From contig DCTZ01000032.1 of the NCBI GenBank assembly GCA_002329485.1, forward strand, positions 17,813 through 67,730: a stretch of DNA of 49,918 bases. The letters are read 5' to 3'. Every line of letters starts with the position of its first letter. Position 1 is the stretch's first letter. Of this stretch, positions 18,248-27,876 are shown in pieces. A program made the translations under genes and the position numbers. Below the pieces are notes generated by a model. It had not been told where the DNA came from. It made no database searches and saw only the letters and a list, made by a program, of their open reading frames with translations. The DNA comes from Caryophanales bacterium UBA1427 (GTDB lineage: Bacteria; Bacillota_I; Bacilli_A; ML615J-28; CAG-313).

Positions 18248-20259
18248 GCGGTTTGGAAGAGAAAAAAGAACAAAGGTTTGAACTGGTTTCGCCCTTTAAA
18301 CCGACCGGGGATCAACCCCAAGCGATAGCAAGCTTAGTCGAAAATCTCAATAAAGGCGTCAAATATCAAACGCTGCTCGGCGCAACGGGAACCGGGAAAA
18401 CTTTCACGATGGCCAATGTGATTGCGCAGGTCAACAAACCGACCATTGTCATTGTGCACAACAAAACTTTGGCCGGACAGCTTTATGCGGAGCTGAAAGC
18501 TTTCTTCCCGCACAACCGGGTCGAATATTTTATCTCTTACTATGATTATTATCAGCCGGAAGCCTATGTTCCAAGCAAAGATTTATACATCGAAAAAGAT
18601 TCGAGCATCAACGACGAAATCGATGAAATGCGGCATGCGGCAACGGCGAGCATTTTGGAACGCCGGGACACGATTATTGTCGCTTCAGTTTCCTGTATCT
18701 ACGGTATTGGTGACCCCGAAGAATACAAGGGCTCGATGCTGACCCTGCGGAAAAACCAAAAAATCAGCCGCGACGATTTGTGCGACAAACTGATTCAAAG
18801 ACAGTTTGTCCGAAACAATATCGAATTTGCCCGGGGGACCTTCCGGGTCAAAGGCGACAATGTCGATATTCTCCCGACCTACGAACGAAACGAAGCGATT
18901 CGCATCACTTTCTTCGACGACGAAATCGAAAAGATTGCTCTTTTCGATGTCACTACCGGCAAAATCAGGACAACCCTTGATGTTATCTCGATTTTCCCGG
19001 CTACCCACTTCGTCATGAATGAACAAAAGAAAGAAGAAGCCTTGAGGCGAATCGAAGAAGAACTGAAAGAACGCGTGGCATACTTCAAAGCCAACAATCA
19101 ATTGTTGGAAGCCCAACGGATTGAACAAAGAACCAAATACGATTTGGAAATGCTTAGAGAAATTGGGATTTGCAGCGGCATCGAAAACTATTCCCGCCAC
19201 TTGTCTTTAAGAGGGGAAGGCGAGACGCCTTATGTGCTTTTGGACTTTTTCGGCGACGATTACCTGATGATTATCGATGAATCGCATGTCACCGTTCCCC
19301 AAATCCGGGGCATGTACAACGGCGACCGCAGCCGCAAACAAACGCTCGTCGATTACGGGTTTCGTTTACCTTCGGCGCTTGACAACCGGCCGCTCAATTT
19401 CGAAGAATTCGAAGCCAAGATTCACCAGGTTATCTTCACGAGCGCCACACCGGGCGACTACGAACTGAGCAAATCCTACCAAGTGGTCGAACAAATCATT
19501 CGGCCGACCGGATTGCTCGATCCGTTAATCGAAGTAAGGCCGACCGAAAACCAAATCGACCATTTACTCAAAGACTTAAAAGAACAAATCAGACGCAACG
19601 AACGGACGCTTATTACGACTTTAACCATCAAAATGAGCGAAGACTTAACCAGTTACTTAAAAGAAGCCGGTATCAAAGTGGCCTATCTCCATTCGGAAAT
19701 CATGGCCCTCGAACGACTCGAAATCATCCGCAAGCTCCGCCAGGGCGTCTTTGATTGCATTGTCGGAATCAATTTGCTGCGGGAAGGTTTGGATATTCCG
19801 GAAGTCAGTCTGATTGTGATTTTGGATGCGGACAAAGAAGGTTTCCTAAGAAGCGAACGGTCGCTCATCCAAACGATCGGACGGGCTGCGCGGAACGTTA
19901 ATGGCCGTGTCGTGCTTTATGCGGATAAAGTGACGGATTCGATGTACAAAGCCATCGAAGAAACTTACCGCCGCCGAAGAATTCAGGAAAAATACAATCA
20001 GGAACATGGCATAACCCCGCAAACCATTCAAAAAGATATTCGCGAATCGATATCGATAAGCAAAGAAGCAACCGGTACGGTTACCGATACGGTTATCGAT
20101 TTCGAAGCCAATCAATTGCAATCCATGACCAGAATCGAAAAACAACAATTAATCAACCAACTCGAAAAACAAATGAAACAAGCCGCGAAAGAACTTCGCT
20201 TCGAAGATGCGATGATGCTTCGCGATGCCATTTTGGAAATCAAAACCCAAATCAAATAA
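18244..20259 (+). CDS. uvrB: Excinuclease ABC subunit B
   Basis: UvrB verifies DNA damage handed over by UvrA and positions UvrC for incision. The product is 671 residues, the usual length. Walker A GATGTGKT lies near residue 43, the beta-hairpin YYDYYQPEAYVP near 100, the DESH box in MIIDESHVT, helicase motif VI in QTIGRAARN, and a UVR domain (LEKQMKQAAKELRFEDAMML) at the C-terminus for UvrC binding. uvrA, usually next, is not in the following genes. The start overlaps the preceding stop. Confidence 0.98.
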   Translation: MSGLEEKKEQRFELVSPFKPTGDQPQAIASLVENLNKGVKYQTLLGATGTGKTFTMANVIAQVNKPTIVIVHNKTLAGQLYAELKAFFPHNRVEYFISYYDYYQPEAYVPSKDLYIEKDSSINDEIDEMRHAATASILERRDTIIVASVSCIYGIGDPEEYKGSMLTLRKNQKISRDDLCDKLIQRQFVRNNIEFARGTFRVKGDNVDILPTYERNEAIRITFFDDEIEKIALFDVTTGKIRTTLDVISIFPATHFVMNEQKKEEALRRIEEELKERVAYFKANNQLLEAQRIEQRTKYDLEMLREIGICSGIENYSRHLSLRGEGETPYVLLDFFGDDYLMIIDESHVTVPQIRGMYNGDRSRKQTLVDYGFRLPSALDNRPLNFEEFEAKIHQVIFTSATPGDYELSKSYQVVEQIIRPTGLLDPLIEVRPTENQIDHLLKDLKEQIRRNERTLITTLTIKMSEDLTSYLKEAGIKVAYLHSEIMALERLEIIRKLRQGVFDCIVGINLLREGLDIPEVSLIVILDADKEGFLRSERSLIQTIGRAARNVNGRVVLYADKVTDSMYKAIEETYRRRRIQEKYNQEHGITPQTIQKDIRESISISKEATGTVTDTVIDFEANQLQSMTRIEKQQLINQLEKQMKQAAKELRFEDAMMLRDAILEIKTQIK

Positions 20260-20294
20260 TTATTGTTATAAATAAACCAAAAGGAGGTGACACC

Positions 20295-21413
20295 ATGAAA
20301 GAAAAAGTTATTGTCGGCTTATCGGGCGGCGTGGACAGTGCGGTTGCAATAATCAAATTGTTGGAAGCAGGTTACGATGTCGAAGCAATGTTTATGCGCA
20401 ACTGGGACGCTTGGACCAACCACGATATCCTGGGCAATCCCACAATCGGCGATTCTTTGTGTCCTCAGGAAATCGATTACCAGGACGCCATTAAAGTTGC
20501 CGACAAACTTGGTGTTAAACTCCATCGCATCGACTTTGTCGATCAATACTGGAACGATGTTTTCCTTTATTTTCTTTCGGAATACGAAAAAGGCCGAACA
20601 CCCAATCCGGATATTTTATGCAACAAATACATCAAGTTTGCGTCGTTCCTCAAGCATGCTCTGTCCTTGGGAGCTGATTACATCGCGATGGGTCATTATG
20701 CCCGGGTAATCCACGGAGAGAAGCATTATTTGCTTCGGGGAGTGGACGAAAACAAAGACCAAACATATTTTTTGTCGCAATTAACCGGCGAACAGCTGAA
20801 ATATACCCTCTTTCCGATCGGCGATATGATTAAACCGGAAGTAAGAGCCCTTGCCAAGCAATACGGTTTGGAAGTTGCCGACAAGAAAGATTCGACCGGC
20901 GTCTGCTTTATCGGGGAACGCAACTTTAAGCAATTTTTGCAAAATTATCTTCCCGCCCAAAAGGGTCTGATGAAAACCATGGACGGAACCGTGGTGGGCG
21001 AACACGACGGGGTAATGTATTACACCATCGGCCAACGCAAAGGTCTTAACATCGGCGGACCGGGAGACCCGTGGTTTGTGGTGGGTAAAGACATCAAAAC
21101 CAATACGCTTTATGTCGGTCAGGGCAAAGAACAGGCCCTTTTGTACGGCAACCGCGTTATCATCAGCGGCATCAACATCTTCAACGAACCGTTTGTTGAC
21201 GGCGAGAAAATGAGCGCGAAGTTCCGTTACCGTCAAAAAGATGTCGATGTGACTGTCAAGTGGCTGGGTCAAGACTGTCTCGAAGTTAAAACCATGCAAC
21301 CGGTCAAAGCGATAACCCCGGGTCAGGCTTGCGTTTTTTACCGCGGGGAATATTGCCTGGGTGGCGGAACAATCGACGAAGTTTATTATAACGATGAAAG
21401 GAGGTTGTACTGA
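20295..21413 (+). CDS. mnmA: tRNA-specific 2-thiouridylase MnmA
   Basis: MnmA makes s2U at position 34 of Lys, Glu and Gln tRNAs with sulfur from a cysteine desulfurase. The PP-loop SGGVDSAV is at residues 10-17, and the two catalytic cysteines are visible at C109 (PDILCNKYIKF) and C204 (STGVCFIGERNF). The length is 372. A very strong RBS, AAAGGAGGTGAC, precedes the ATG. The stop TGATG overlaps the recD2 start by one base. No cysteine desulfurase gene is adjacent. Confidence 0.97.
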   Translation: MKEKVIVGLSGGVDSAVAIIKLLEAGYDVEAMFMRNWDAWTNHDILGNPTIGDSLCPQEIDYQDAIKVADKLGVKLHRIDFVDQYWNDVFLYFLSEYEKGRTPNPDILCNKYIKFASFLKHALSLGADYIAMGHYARVIHGEKHYLLRGVDENKDQTYFLSQLTGEQLKYTLFPIGDMIKPEVRALAKQYGLEVADKKDSTGVCFIGERNFKQFLQNYLPAQKGLMKTMDGTVVGEHDGVMYYTIGQRKGLNIGGPGDPWFVVGKDIKTNTLYVGQGKEQALLYGNRVIISGINIFNEPFVDGEKMSAKFRYRQKDVDVTVKWLGQDCLEVKTMQPVKAITPGQACVFYRGEYCLGGGTIDEVYYNDERRLY

Positions 21414-23731
21414 TGACTATAAAAGGTACAATTTCCCGGATTCAGTATCATAACCCCGCCAACGGTTATACGGTGGCCGTAATCGAACTTGCTCCCGACG
21501 AATATAAAACCGCGCGGGAAAAAAGCCGGTTAATCGGCAACAATATTACTGTGGTCGGCGTGTTTGACCGCACCGTTTTTCCGGAAGAAGAATACGAGTT
21601 CGAAGGCAATTTTGTCAATTCGCCCCGCTACGGGATGCAATTTCAGTTTACTTCCTTTACCCGTTTGGAACAAACAAACGAACAGGGAGTCATCAATTAT
21701 CTTTCGAGCGAACTGTTTCCCGGCATCGGTCTCCTCACCGCAAAATCCCTCGTCGAAGCCTTGGGTGTAAAAGCGGTCGAAAAAATCCAGGAAGACGAAA
21801 CCGTGCTGGACAGTCTGAAACTTTCCAAAGCGCAAAAAAAATCGCTGATTGAAGGCATCCGAAATAATGCCAATACTCAGGCGATGATGCTTTTTCTCAT
21901 GAACAACGGTATCACCATCGATATGGCGCATAAAATAATTGCGACTTTGGGCAGCGATGCGCTCGAAAAAATCAAAGCCATGCCTTATTGTCTGATGCAG
22001 GCGGTTCCCCGTTTCGGTTTTAAGAAAAACGATGCTTTTGCCTTAAGAATCGGGGTGGAAAAAACCGCACCGGTTCGCATCAAAGCGGTTATCCAGTATG
22101 TTTTAAACGATTGGATTTTCAATTCGGGCAACAGTTACATCGAAACGCAGGAACTTTTCCGACTGGTCAACAAGTATTTGAACGATGAATTGGACTACAA
22201 CTTATATCGGCAAATGATAGAAGAACTGTCGAAAGAAGGCATTATCATTCTGCACCGGAACAATTTTGTTTTCGATGCCCAGTTGTACCAACAGGAAATC
22301 ACGCTTGCCAAACAGGTGGCAAGGCGCATCAAAAACGAACAACAGCGAATCGAAAGTTTTGACATCAACCAAATCAAACGTTATTTGGAACAATTCGAAA
22401 CAGAAAGCACCATCGTCTTTGATGCCGACCAAAAAACGGCCATCATCCATGCGCTTTCCGAACCACTTTCGATTATTACGGGCGGTCCCGGAACCGGAAA
22501 AACAACGATTGTCCGGGCCATCATTTATTTATATCTCAAACTTCATAACAACAATACCACTTGGCTCGATCAGGTGGCGCTGGTAGCTCCGACCGGACGG
22601 GCGGCCAAACGCCTCAAAGAAACCACCGGAATCGATGCCCAAACCATCCATAAATTCTTAGGCTATCAGGGCGATAATCATTTCACGCGCGGACCCGACA
22701 ACCCGACCTATCAACAATTGATTATTGTCGACGAAGCATCGATGATGGATTTGCCGATAGCTTACCGGCTGTTTGTTTCTTTGGACGAACGGGCCCGTGT
22801 CATCATTGTCGGCGACGTCGACCAGCTGCCGGCGGTCGGTCCCGGTCAGGTTTTGAAAGATTTGATTGATACCAAAGAAATCACTACGGTAAGGTTGCGA
22901 ACGATCCATCGGCAGGCGGAAGGTTCCAACATCATTCTGTTTGCCCATGCTTTGAATGACGGACGCTTGGTGGAAAATATCCTGGAACCGAAAGACGATC
23001 GCATATTTTTGGAATGCGAGGAAACCTTGGTCAGCCAGGAAATCATCAACCAAGTGGTACTTGCCAAAGAAAGAGGTTTGGATATCATCCGCGACATCCA
23101 AGTCTTAATTCCGATGTACCGCGGAGAAATCGGAATCAATGCCATCAACGACCATATCCAAGCTTTGGTGAATCCGCTTAAGCACGGTTCCAAAGAAGAA
23201 ATTAAATACAACGGTCAGATTTTCCGCGTAAACGACAAAGTAATTCAGCTCGTCAATCGCAGCGAAAAAAACGTGATGAACGGCGATATCGGTATCATCA
23301 TGAATTTTATTTACAAAGACCGCGCAATCAGCGGCGTGAATGTTTTGTTCGATTCCGGCTTTGTCGAATATACCTTGGAAGAAATGGAAGATTTGAAACT
23401 GGCCTATGCCATCAGTGTCCATAAATCCCAGGGCAGCGAATTCGACACCGTGATTGTGCCGTTTGTGACGGAACACCGGTTTATGTTGCGCCGCAAACTG
23501 ATATATACCGCGGTCACCAGGGCCAAGAAACATCTTGTGATGCTCGGTAATCTGCAAAGATTATATTTCGGCATCAGCCGAATTGAAGAACCACGTCAAA
23601 CGATTCTTTCCCAAAAAATAATTGAAGCGATTCAAAACAAAAAAATTGCCATTGACGATGTGCAAAGCGCTTTTTCCACTTTGGGCGAAAAAGCATATGG
23701 AAATAATAACCCATACGATTTTGAACCGTAA
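21413..23731 (+). CDS. recD2: RecD2 family 5'-3' DNA helicase
   Basis: RecD2 is a superfamily 1B helicase that acts without RecBC in Gram-positive bacteria. The 772-residue product has an N-terminal OB-like domain, a helix-hairpin-helix region (about 90-210), Walker A GGPGTGKTT near 357, Walker B IIVDEASMMD near 436, GDVDQLPAVGPGQVL, and the C-terminal HKSQGSEFDTV and YTAVTRAKK motifs. Its position after mnmA is common in Firmicutes. No clear RBS separates it from mnmA apart from GAAAGGAGG within the end of that gene. Confidence 0.96.
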   Translation: MTIKGTISRIQYHNPANGYTVAVIELAPDEYKTAREKSRLIGNNITVVGVFDRTVFPEEEYEFEGNFVNSPRYGMQFQFTSFTRLEQTNEQGVINYLSSELFPGIGLLTAKSLVEALGVKAVEKIQEDETVLDSLKLSKAQKKSLIEGIRNNANTQAMMLFLMNNGITIDMAHKIIATLGSDALEKIKAMPYCLMQAVPRFGFKKNDAFALRIGVEKTAPVRIKAVIQYVLNDWIFNSGNSYIETQELFRLVNKYLNDELDYNLYRQMIEELSKEGIIILHRNNFVFDAQLYQQEITLAKQVARRIKNEQQRIESFDINQIKRYLEQFETESTIVFDADQKTAIIHALSEPLSIITGGPGTGKTTIVRAIIYLYLKLHNNNTTWLDQVALVAPTGRAAKRLKETTGIDAQTIHKFLGYQGDNHFTRGPDNPTYQQLIIVDEASMMDLPIAYRLFVSLDERARVIIVGDVDQLPAVGPGQVLKDLIDTKEITTVRLRTIHRQAEGSNIILFAHALNDGRLVENILEPKDDRIFLECEETLVSQEIINQVVLAKERGLDIIRDIQVLIPMYRGEIGINAINDHIQALVNPLKHGSKEEIKYNGQIFRVNDKVIQLVNRSEKNVMNGDIGIIMNFIYKDRAISGVNVLFDSGFVEYTLEEMEDLKLAYAISVHKSQGSEFDTVIVPFVTEHRFMLRRKLIYTAVTRAKKHLVMLGNLQRLYFGISRIEEPRQTILSQKIIEAIQNKKIAIDDVQSAFSTLGEKAYGNNNPYDFEP

Positions 23732-23877
23732 ATGAATAGAAACGCTCCTTTTCTCGCATAATATGGGCGCCAATAAGTTGCGTCATTTGCTTCTTTTGGC
23801 AAACTTAAAAGCGACAAAAAACTTTTGAGTTTTTCTTAGCTTTCTTAGGGGGATTTGAAAATCCAGAACTATTTAAG

Positions 23878-23908
23878 GCGAACCTCAAAAATGTTTTTTC
23901 GCTTTTTT
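23878..23908 (+). terminator. Possible terminator between recD2 and the 61-aa gene
   Basis: GCGAA (23878-23882) pairs with TTCGC (23898-23902), with an inner A/T stem, followed by six T. A weaker A/T hairpin lies at 23816-23836. The rest of the roughly 200-base gap shows no gene. Confidence 0.4.
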
Positions 23909-23937
23909 AGCTAAACGAGCAAAAGGGGTGAAGTATC

Positions 23938-24123
23938 TTGTGTAAAACAACCAAAATGTGCTTACTTAGTTTTGTGGCAGGAGGACTGATGGTAGCAGGT
24001 ATTTGCGCGTATCGCGCCAATAAATACCAAATCGAAACTTTTTTGGCCAAACTTCGAACCAAAACTAAGGAAATGGTCGATAAGGTAAAACCTGTCGACG
24101 TGCCAGAATATCCCGCAACATAA
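23938..24123 (+). CDS. Small single-helix membrane protein of unknown function (61 aa)
   Basis: A short N-terminus (MCKTTKMC) is followed by one membrane helix (LLSFVAGGLMVAGICAY) and a basic, amphipathic C-terminal part. The TTG start has AAAGGGGTG 7 bases upstream; the in-frame ATG six codons later has no good RBS. A perfect hairpin terminator follows. I do not recognise the family. The length and form resemble YtxH-like stress or envelope proteins (a Gly-rich helix followed by a charged coil), but this is only a resemblance. Confidence 0.6.
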   Translation: MCKTTKMCLLSFVAGGLMVAGICAYRANKYQIETFLAKLRTKTKEMVDKVKPVDVPEYPAT

Positions 24124-24136
24124 CTCGTTTAGAATG

Positions 24137-24180
24137 AGGTTTAATGATTCGTTCATTAAACCTTTTCATTTTTCATTTTT
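24137..24180 (+). terminator. Terminator after the 61-aa gene
   Basis: A perfect 11-bp stem (24137-24147 with 24153-24163), loop TTCGT, then a T-rich run. Confidence 0.85.
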
Positions 24181-24245
24181 TTGTCATTTTTCGCAACCAG
24201 TAAAATCGGCCCTTAAAACGCAATATTATGATGGAGGGATCGAAG

Positions 24246-24755
24246 ATGTCAAAAAGAAATCTGCTAATCATGCTTGCGCTTGCCTTTATGCTTGCAGGAT
24301 GCGTTTCGGAAACAAATACGCCGATATCTTTCGGCGAAAAACCCCAAAACAACGTTTTTCTGACCGTGGAAGTTCGGGGCGAAGTCTTAAACCCGGGTCT
24401 ATACATGGTTAAACCGGGGACTATGCTTTACGAACTGGTTGAAATCTGCGGTGGTTTTACGACCCGGGCCGATATCCAAAATCTGACTTTGGTGTCCGAA
24501 ATCACGCAAAACCAGACGATTATCATTCCTTGCCGAACTGCTGATCAACCGCGCCCTTCCGGGAAAATCAATCTGAATGTCGCAACGGTCGATGAGCTGA
24601 TGCAACTTCCGGGTATCGGAAAAGCCAAAGCGGAAGCCATTGTTTCTTATCGGACCAAAACGGGAGGATTTCGGCAAATCGATGAGATAATGCAGGTGCA
24701 GGGCATTGGTCAGGCTTTATTTAATACGATTAAAACACTCATCACTATACAATGA
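24246..24755 (+). CDS. comEA: Competence DNA receptor ComEA, predicted lipoprotein
   Basis: ComEA binds incoming double-stranded DNA outside the membrane and hands it to ComEC. The start at 24246 follows GGAGGG; an ATG at 24228 lies ahead of that RBS. Residues 1-18 are a signal peptide ending in the lipobox LAGC, so this ComEA appears to be lipid-anchored rather than held by a transmembrane helix as in Bacillus. An SLBB domain follows (EVRGEVLNPGLYMV to about 95), then a helix-hairpin-helix pair: INLNVATVDELMQLPGIGKA and MQVQGIGQALFNTIK. It is 169 residues and overlaps the most upstream possible comEC start. Confidence 0.93.
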   Translation: MSKRNLLIMLALAFMLAGCVSETNTPISFGEKPQNNVFLTVEVRGEVLNPGLYMVKPGTMLYELVEICGGFTTRADIQNLTLVSEITQNQTIIIPCRTADQPRPSGKINLNVATVDELMQLPGIGKAKAEAIVSYRTKTGGFRQIDEIMQVQGIGQALFNTIKTLITIQ

Positions 24756-26973
24756 TTTGTTATCGAATTGGCATTTTATCTGCCTGACTCTGATTTTGTT
24801 TTTAACTTTGGTCAATTCCGGTTCTTTGGTTATCGGATTGTGCCTGGGCTTTTTGTTGGTTTATTTGTTTTCGCAAAACCGAAAATTCATTCTGCTCTGT
24901 TTGGTTTTATTATTTATTCTTGGCTTCCAACTTGTTTTCTATGAACAAAAATATCAAACCCGTTTTTTGGGCGATTTTGAAGGCTTGGGGAAAATCGAAA
25001 AAGCCAAACAAAACGATTACGGCAAACAGTACATAGTAAGTCTCAGTCACGGAAAATACTTGTTTTTTCTGAAAACCGAAGAGGGAAACTTTCGGGTGGG
25101 CGATACCGTTTGGTTGAAAGGTAATATCAGCGCCGCCGAGCCGGCCCATATGCCTTTCGGTTTCGATTATCGGAAGTATCTGAAAAATCTTAAAATCTAC
25201 GGCCAAATCGAAATCGAAGAAATTGCTTTTGTCAGACACGAATTTACTTTAAAAGCGATTAAAGAATCAATCGAAAATTATTACGACCGCTCCTTTTCGG
25301 AACAATCCGCCACTGTCTTAAAAGCTTTAATCATGGGGTCGGAAGACGCTTTTGCGAAAGATTTGAAAACCCAAATCAACCGCGTCGGCATCAGTCATTT
25401 GTTTGTGGTTTCGGGACTCCATGTGTCGGTTTTTATTTTGATCCTGACCAAAGTTTTGCAAATCTTCAAAGTCAAAGAAAAGTACCATTTCTATATCATT
25501 ACACCGCTCCTTTTCGGTTATCTGGTTATCATGAATTTTATGGTTTCGATTATTCGGGTATTTGTCAGCGAAGTAATGAAACAATTCAACCAAAGGTATC
25601 GATTGAACCTGACGACCATCGACCGCTTTTGTTTGAATGTCATTTTGGTGCTGATAATCAACCCTTACTATTTGTTTCAGATGGGGTTTATCCTGAGTTA
25701 TCTTGTTTCCGGGAGTCTGATTTTATCTTCAAGGCTTCTTGAACGTTTTCAAAAGCAAAAGCTTCGTTCCGGCCTTATTATGTGTTTTGTCAGTTTGCTT
25801 GCTTCGGTTCCGGTCGTGGCTTGGCTCAGTACCGAAGTAAACTTCTTAAGCGCGCTTTTTAATTTGGTCTATATCCCGTTTGTATCGTTTGTGCTTTTGC
25901 CTTTATCTTTGGCGGTGACGTTTTTGCCTTTTTTGGACGGTTTGTACCTTTCGGTGGTTAAGCCCTTTTTACAGGTTACCGGTTTTTTAAGCCGAATCAA
26001 ATGGGGAATATTGCGTTTTCCCCATCCGACCTGGCTGATTATAGTTTTGTATTACGTTTTGCTCGGAGGTTTGCTTGCCTGTTTGGAAAGAGGAGAATTT
26101 AAGAAAGCTTTAAAAGCTCACGGGGTATTTCTGGCTTTTTTGCTTTTGTGGTTGAACAAGGCCTGGTTTAATCCGGTTGATCGGGTTTTGTTTTTGGATT
26201 TGCCGAAAGGCGAAGCAACCTTAATCATCAGCCGCTTCAACCGGATGAACATCTTAATCGATACGGGCGAAGCTGGTTATGAGGAGGTCCATCAGTTGTT
26301 GATGAAATTCGGCATCAAACGCTTGGATTACTTGATTCTATCTCATGGGGACAGCGATCATGCGGGGGAAGCATGGAATATCATGAACCGTTTTTCGGTC
26401 GGGACCCTGGTCGTAAGCAAATACGATGACAGTTCGGGAATCCGAACCGCTTTGCTCGGAAAACGGAAAAATACGTTCTTTTTGGAAGCGGGCGATTCCT
26501 TTCGGGCGGGAAACCTGTGGTTTACCGTCCTCCACCCCGCGAAGCCATATTCCTCCCCCAACAATAACAGCCTTGTTTTATACGCCGATCTATTTGGCAG
26601 GACTTTTCTTTTTACGGGAGACATCGAAAGGGAAGCGGAAAGGGATTTGGCGATGCGCTTTTCCGCACTGAAGGTCGATTATGTCAAAATTGCCCATCAC
26701 GGTTCCCTAACTTCGACTTCCGAAGTTTTTTTGCAGGCCGTTAATTTTCAAACCGCTGTTATTATGAGCGGCTACCGAAATACTTTCGGATTTCCAAATC
26801 CTTTGACTCTTAAGAAATTAACCGTTCCCGTTTGGGATACTAAAGTCAAACAAACCTTGGTTTTGGAAAGAAATTTGCTTGCGAAGACTATGAAACCGCC
26901 GAAAGAAAAAGCAAAAAAAGCAAAAATTAGTTTGAAAATCAAACAAACCTACGCATTTTTGTTAACGTTATAA
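24706..26973 (+). CDS. comEC: DNA uptake channel protein ComEC/Rec2
   Basis: ComEC forms the membrane channel for single-stranded DNA during transformation. At the N-terminus are two helices and an OB-like soluble segment, then the competence domain with many membrane helices (VSGLHVSVFIL marks its start, near residue 235). A C-terminal metallo-beta-lactamase-like domain follows, with LSHGDSDHAGEAWN near 545 and IAHHGS near 660; this domain is the proposed nuclease that degrades the second strand. A Lys-rich tail ends the protein. The start is uncertain: ATG at 24706 lies within comEA, while TTG at 24757 lies just after its stop. comEB is absent between comEA and comEC. Confidence 0.94.
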   Translation: MVRLYLIRLKHSSLYNDLLSNWHFICLTLILFLTLVNSGSLVIGLCLGFLLVYLFSQNRKFILLCLVLLFILGFQLVFYEQKYQTRFLGDFEGLGKIEKAKQNDYGKQYIVSLSHGKYLFFLKTEEGNFRVGDTVWLKGNISAAEPAHMPFGFDYRKYLKNLKIYGQIEIEEIAFVRHEFTLKAIKESIENYYDRSFSEQSATVLKALIMGSEDAFAKDLKTQINRVGISHLFVVSGLHVSVFILILTKVLQIFKVKEKYHFYIITPLLFGYLVIMNFMVSIIRVFVSEVMKQFNQRYRLNLTTIDRFCLNVILVLIINPYYLFQMGFILSYLVSGSLILSSRLLERFQKQKLRSGLIMCFVSLLASVPVVAWLSTEVNFLSALFNLVYIPFVSFVLLPLSLAVTFLPFLDGLYLSVVKPFLQVTGFLSRIKWGILRFPHPTWLIIVLYYVLLGGLLACLERGEFKKALKAHGVFLAFLLLWLNKAWFNPVDRVLFLDLPKGEATLIISRFNRMNILIDTGEAGYEEVHQLLMKFGIKRLDYLILSHGDSDHAGEAWNIMNRFSVGTLVVSKYDDSSGIRTALLGKRKNTFFLEAGDSFRAGNLWFTVLHPAKPYSSPNNNSLVLYADLFGRTFLFTGDIEREAERDLAMRFSALKVDYVKIAHHGSLTSTSEVFLQAVNFQTAVIMSGYRNTFGFPNPLTLKKLTVPVWDTKVKQTLVLERNLLAKTMKPPKEKAKKAKISLKIKQTYAFLLTL

Positions 26974-27001
26974 TTGATAAATAGGGGTTTTGTGGTATAA
27001 T
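26974..27001 (+). promoter_or_regulatory. Sigma-A promoter between comEC and the 246-aa gene
   Basis: TTGATA (26974-26979), 16 bases, TATAAT (26996-27001) with TGG just before it. The -35 starts right after the comEC stop. Confidence 0.75.
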
Positions 27002-27041
27002 AAGATTAAATAAAAGTAATTTGCTTTACGGAGTGATATTT

Positions 27042-27782
27042 ATGAGGAAGCAGCGGTTTGAATTGATTAGGCTATCGTTGGTTTTGACTGTTCTTTTGGC
27101 GTTCGTTTTAATAACCCCTTTGGATATTTTTTCGCAATCCGTAAAACTGCCGCTTTTGGAACAATACCAAATGATTGAACTTGATAATGACGATGTTGAA
27201 TATTTGGAACAATATCAAAAGCTCCAAAGTCAATTGAATAAATTCCACTTGATCGGTTTATACAAAGTGACCGAACCGGGTGACACCGAAACCTTCAGTT
27301 TAAACATTCCCGCCACTTACCAACAACGCAAATCGCTTCGGGTGTGGTATTTGCCATTTGATGACGAAGGCCAGATGGGCAAAATTAACGATGTAACGAT
27401 TTTGGAACGGGAAGTGTCCATCAAACCCAAGCAACCGGGTTATTTTGCGTTGCTTGACTTAAAAGCGGTTTCGATCAGTATCTACAAAGAACCGGACAAA
27501 ATAGTCTTTTCCGCCAACGAAACCCGCGACTTTTCGGGCATGATTCTTGAAGTCCGCTTGGAAGACGACACCAGTTATCTGACCGACGATTTTACGATTG
27601 GAAATACGGAACTGACCGACATTTTCCACGACGAAGTGGAAATCATATACGAAAACTGCGTAACCCATTTGGTAATCGGGGTCGGACCGATAGCCTGCGG
27701 TTGTTTTACCGGTGTTTATCAACGCGCTTTATCACTCATCGTTGTCGGCTTGCTTGCCCTCATTTTAATCAGAAGAAAATAA
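27042..27782 (+). CDS. Unknown exported protein anchored at both ends (246 aa)
   Basis: I do not recognise this protein. One hydrophobic segment lies near the N-terminus (about 10-32, after RKQRFELIR) and another at the very C-terminus (ALSLIVVGLLALILIRRK), so the roughly 190-residue middle part, which looks beta-rich, is probably outside the cell. Cysteines occur in ENCVTHL and ACGCF just before the last helix and could be a disulfide or metal site. ATG at 27042 follows GGAG; the TTG at 27021 lacks an RBS. The gene has its own promoter and terminator between comEC and holA, a place with no counterpart in Bacillus. Confidence 0.75.
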   Translation: MRKQRFELIRLSLVLTVLLAFVLITPLDIFSQSVKLPLLEQYQMIELDNDDVEYLEQYQKLQSQLNKFHLIGLYKVTEPGDTETFSLNIPATYQQRKSLRVWYLPFDDEGQMGKINDVTILEREVSIKPKQPGYFALLDLKAVSISIYKEPDKIVFSANETRDFSGMILEVRLEDDTSYLTDDFTIGNTELTDIFHDEVEIIYENCVTHLVIGVGPIACGCFTGVYQRALSLIVVGLLALILIRRK

Positions 27783-27788
27783 AAAAGG

Positions 27789-27823
27789 GGTTATTTTAGT
27801 TATTGGTCTAAAATAACCTTTTA
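27789..27823 (+). terminator. Terminator after the 246-aa gene
   Basis: An 11-bp stem (27789-27799 with 27808-27818) followed by TTTTAT. Confidence 0.8.
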
Positions 27824-27876
27824 TCGATAAAAGCGACTGACTTGTTTAATTTTTTTGTTAAGGGAGAAATAACACT

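Noticed and set aside
23561..23817. Several minus-strand frames at the recD2 3' end
   Set aside because: Nested overlapping frames without RBS; they reflect the base composition of recD2.
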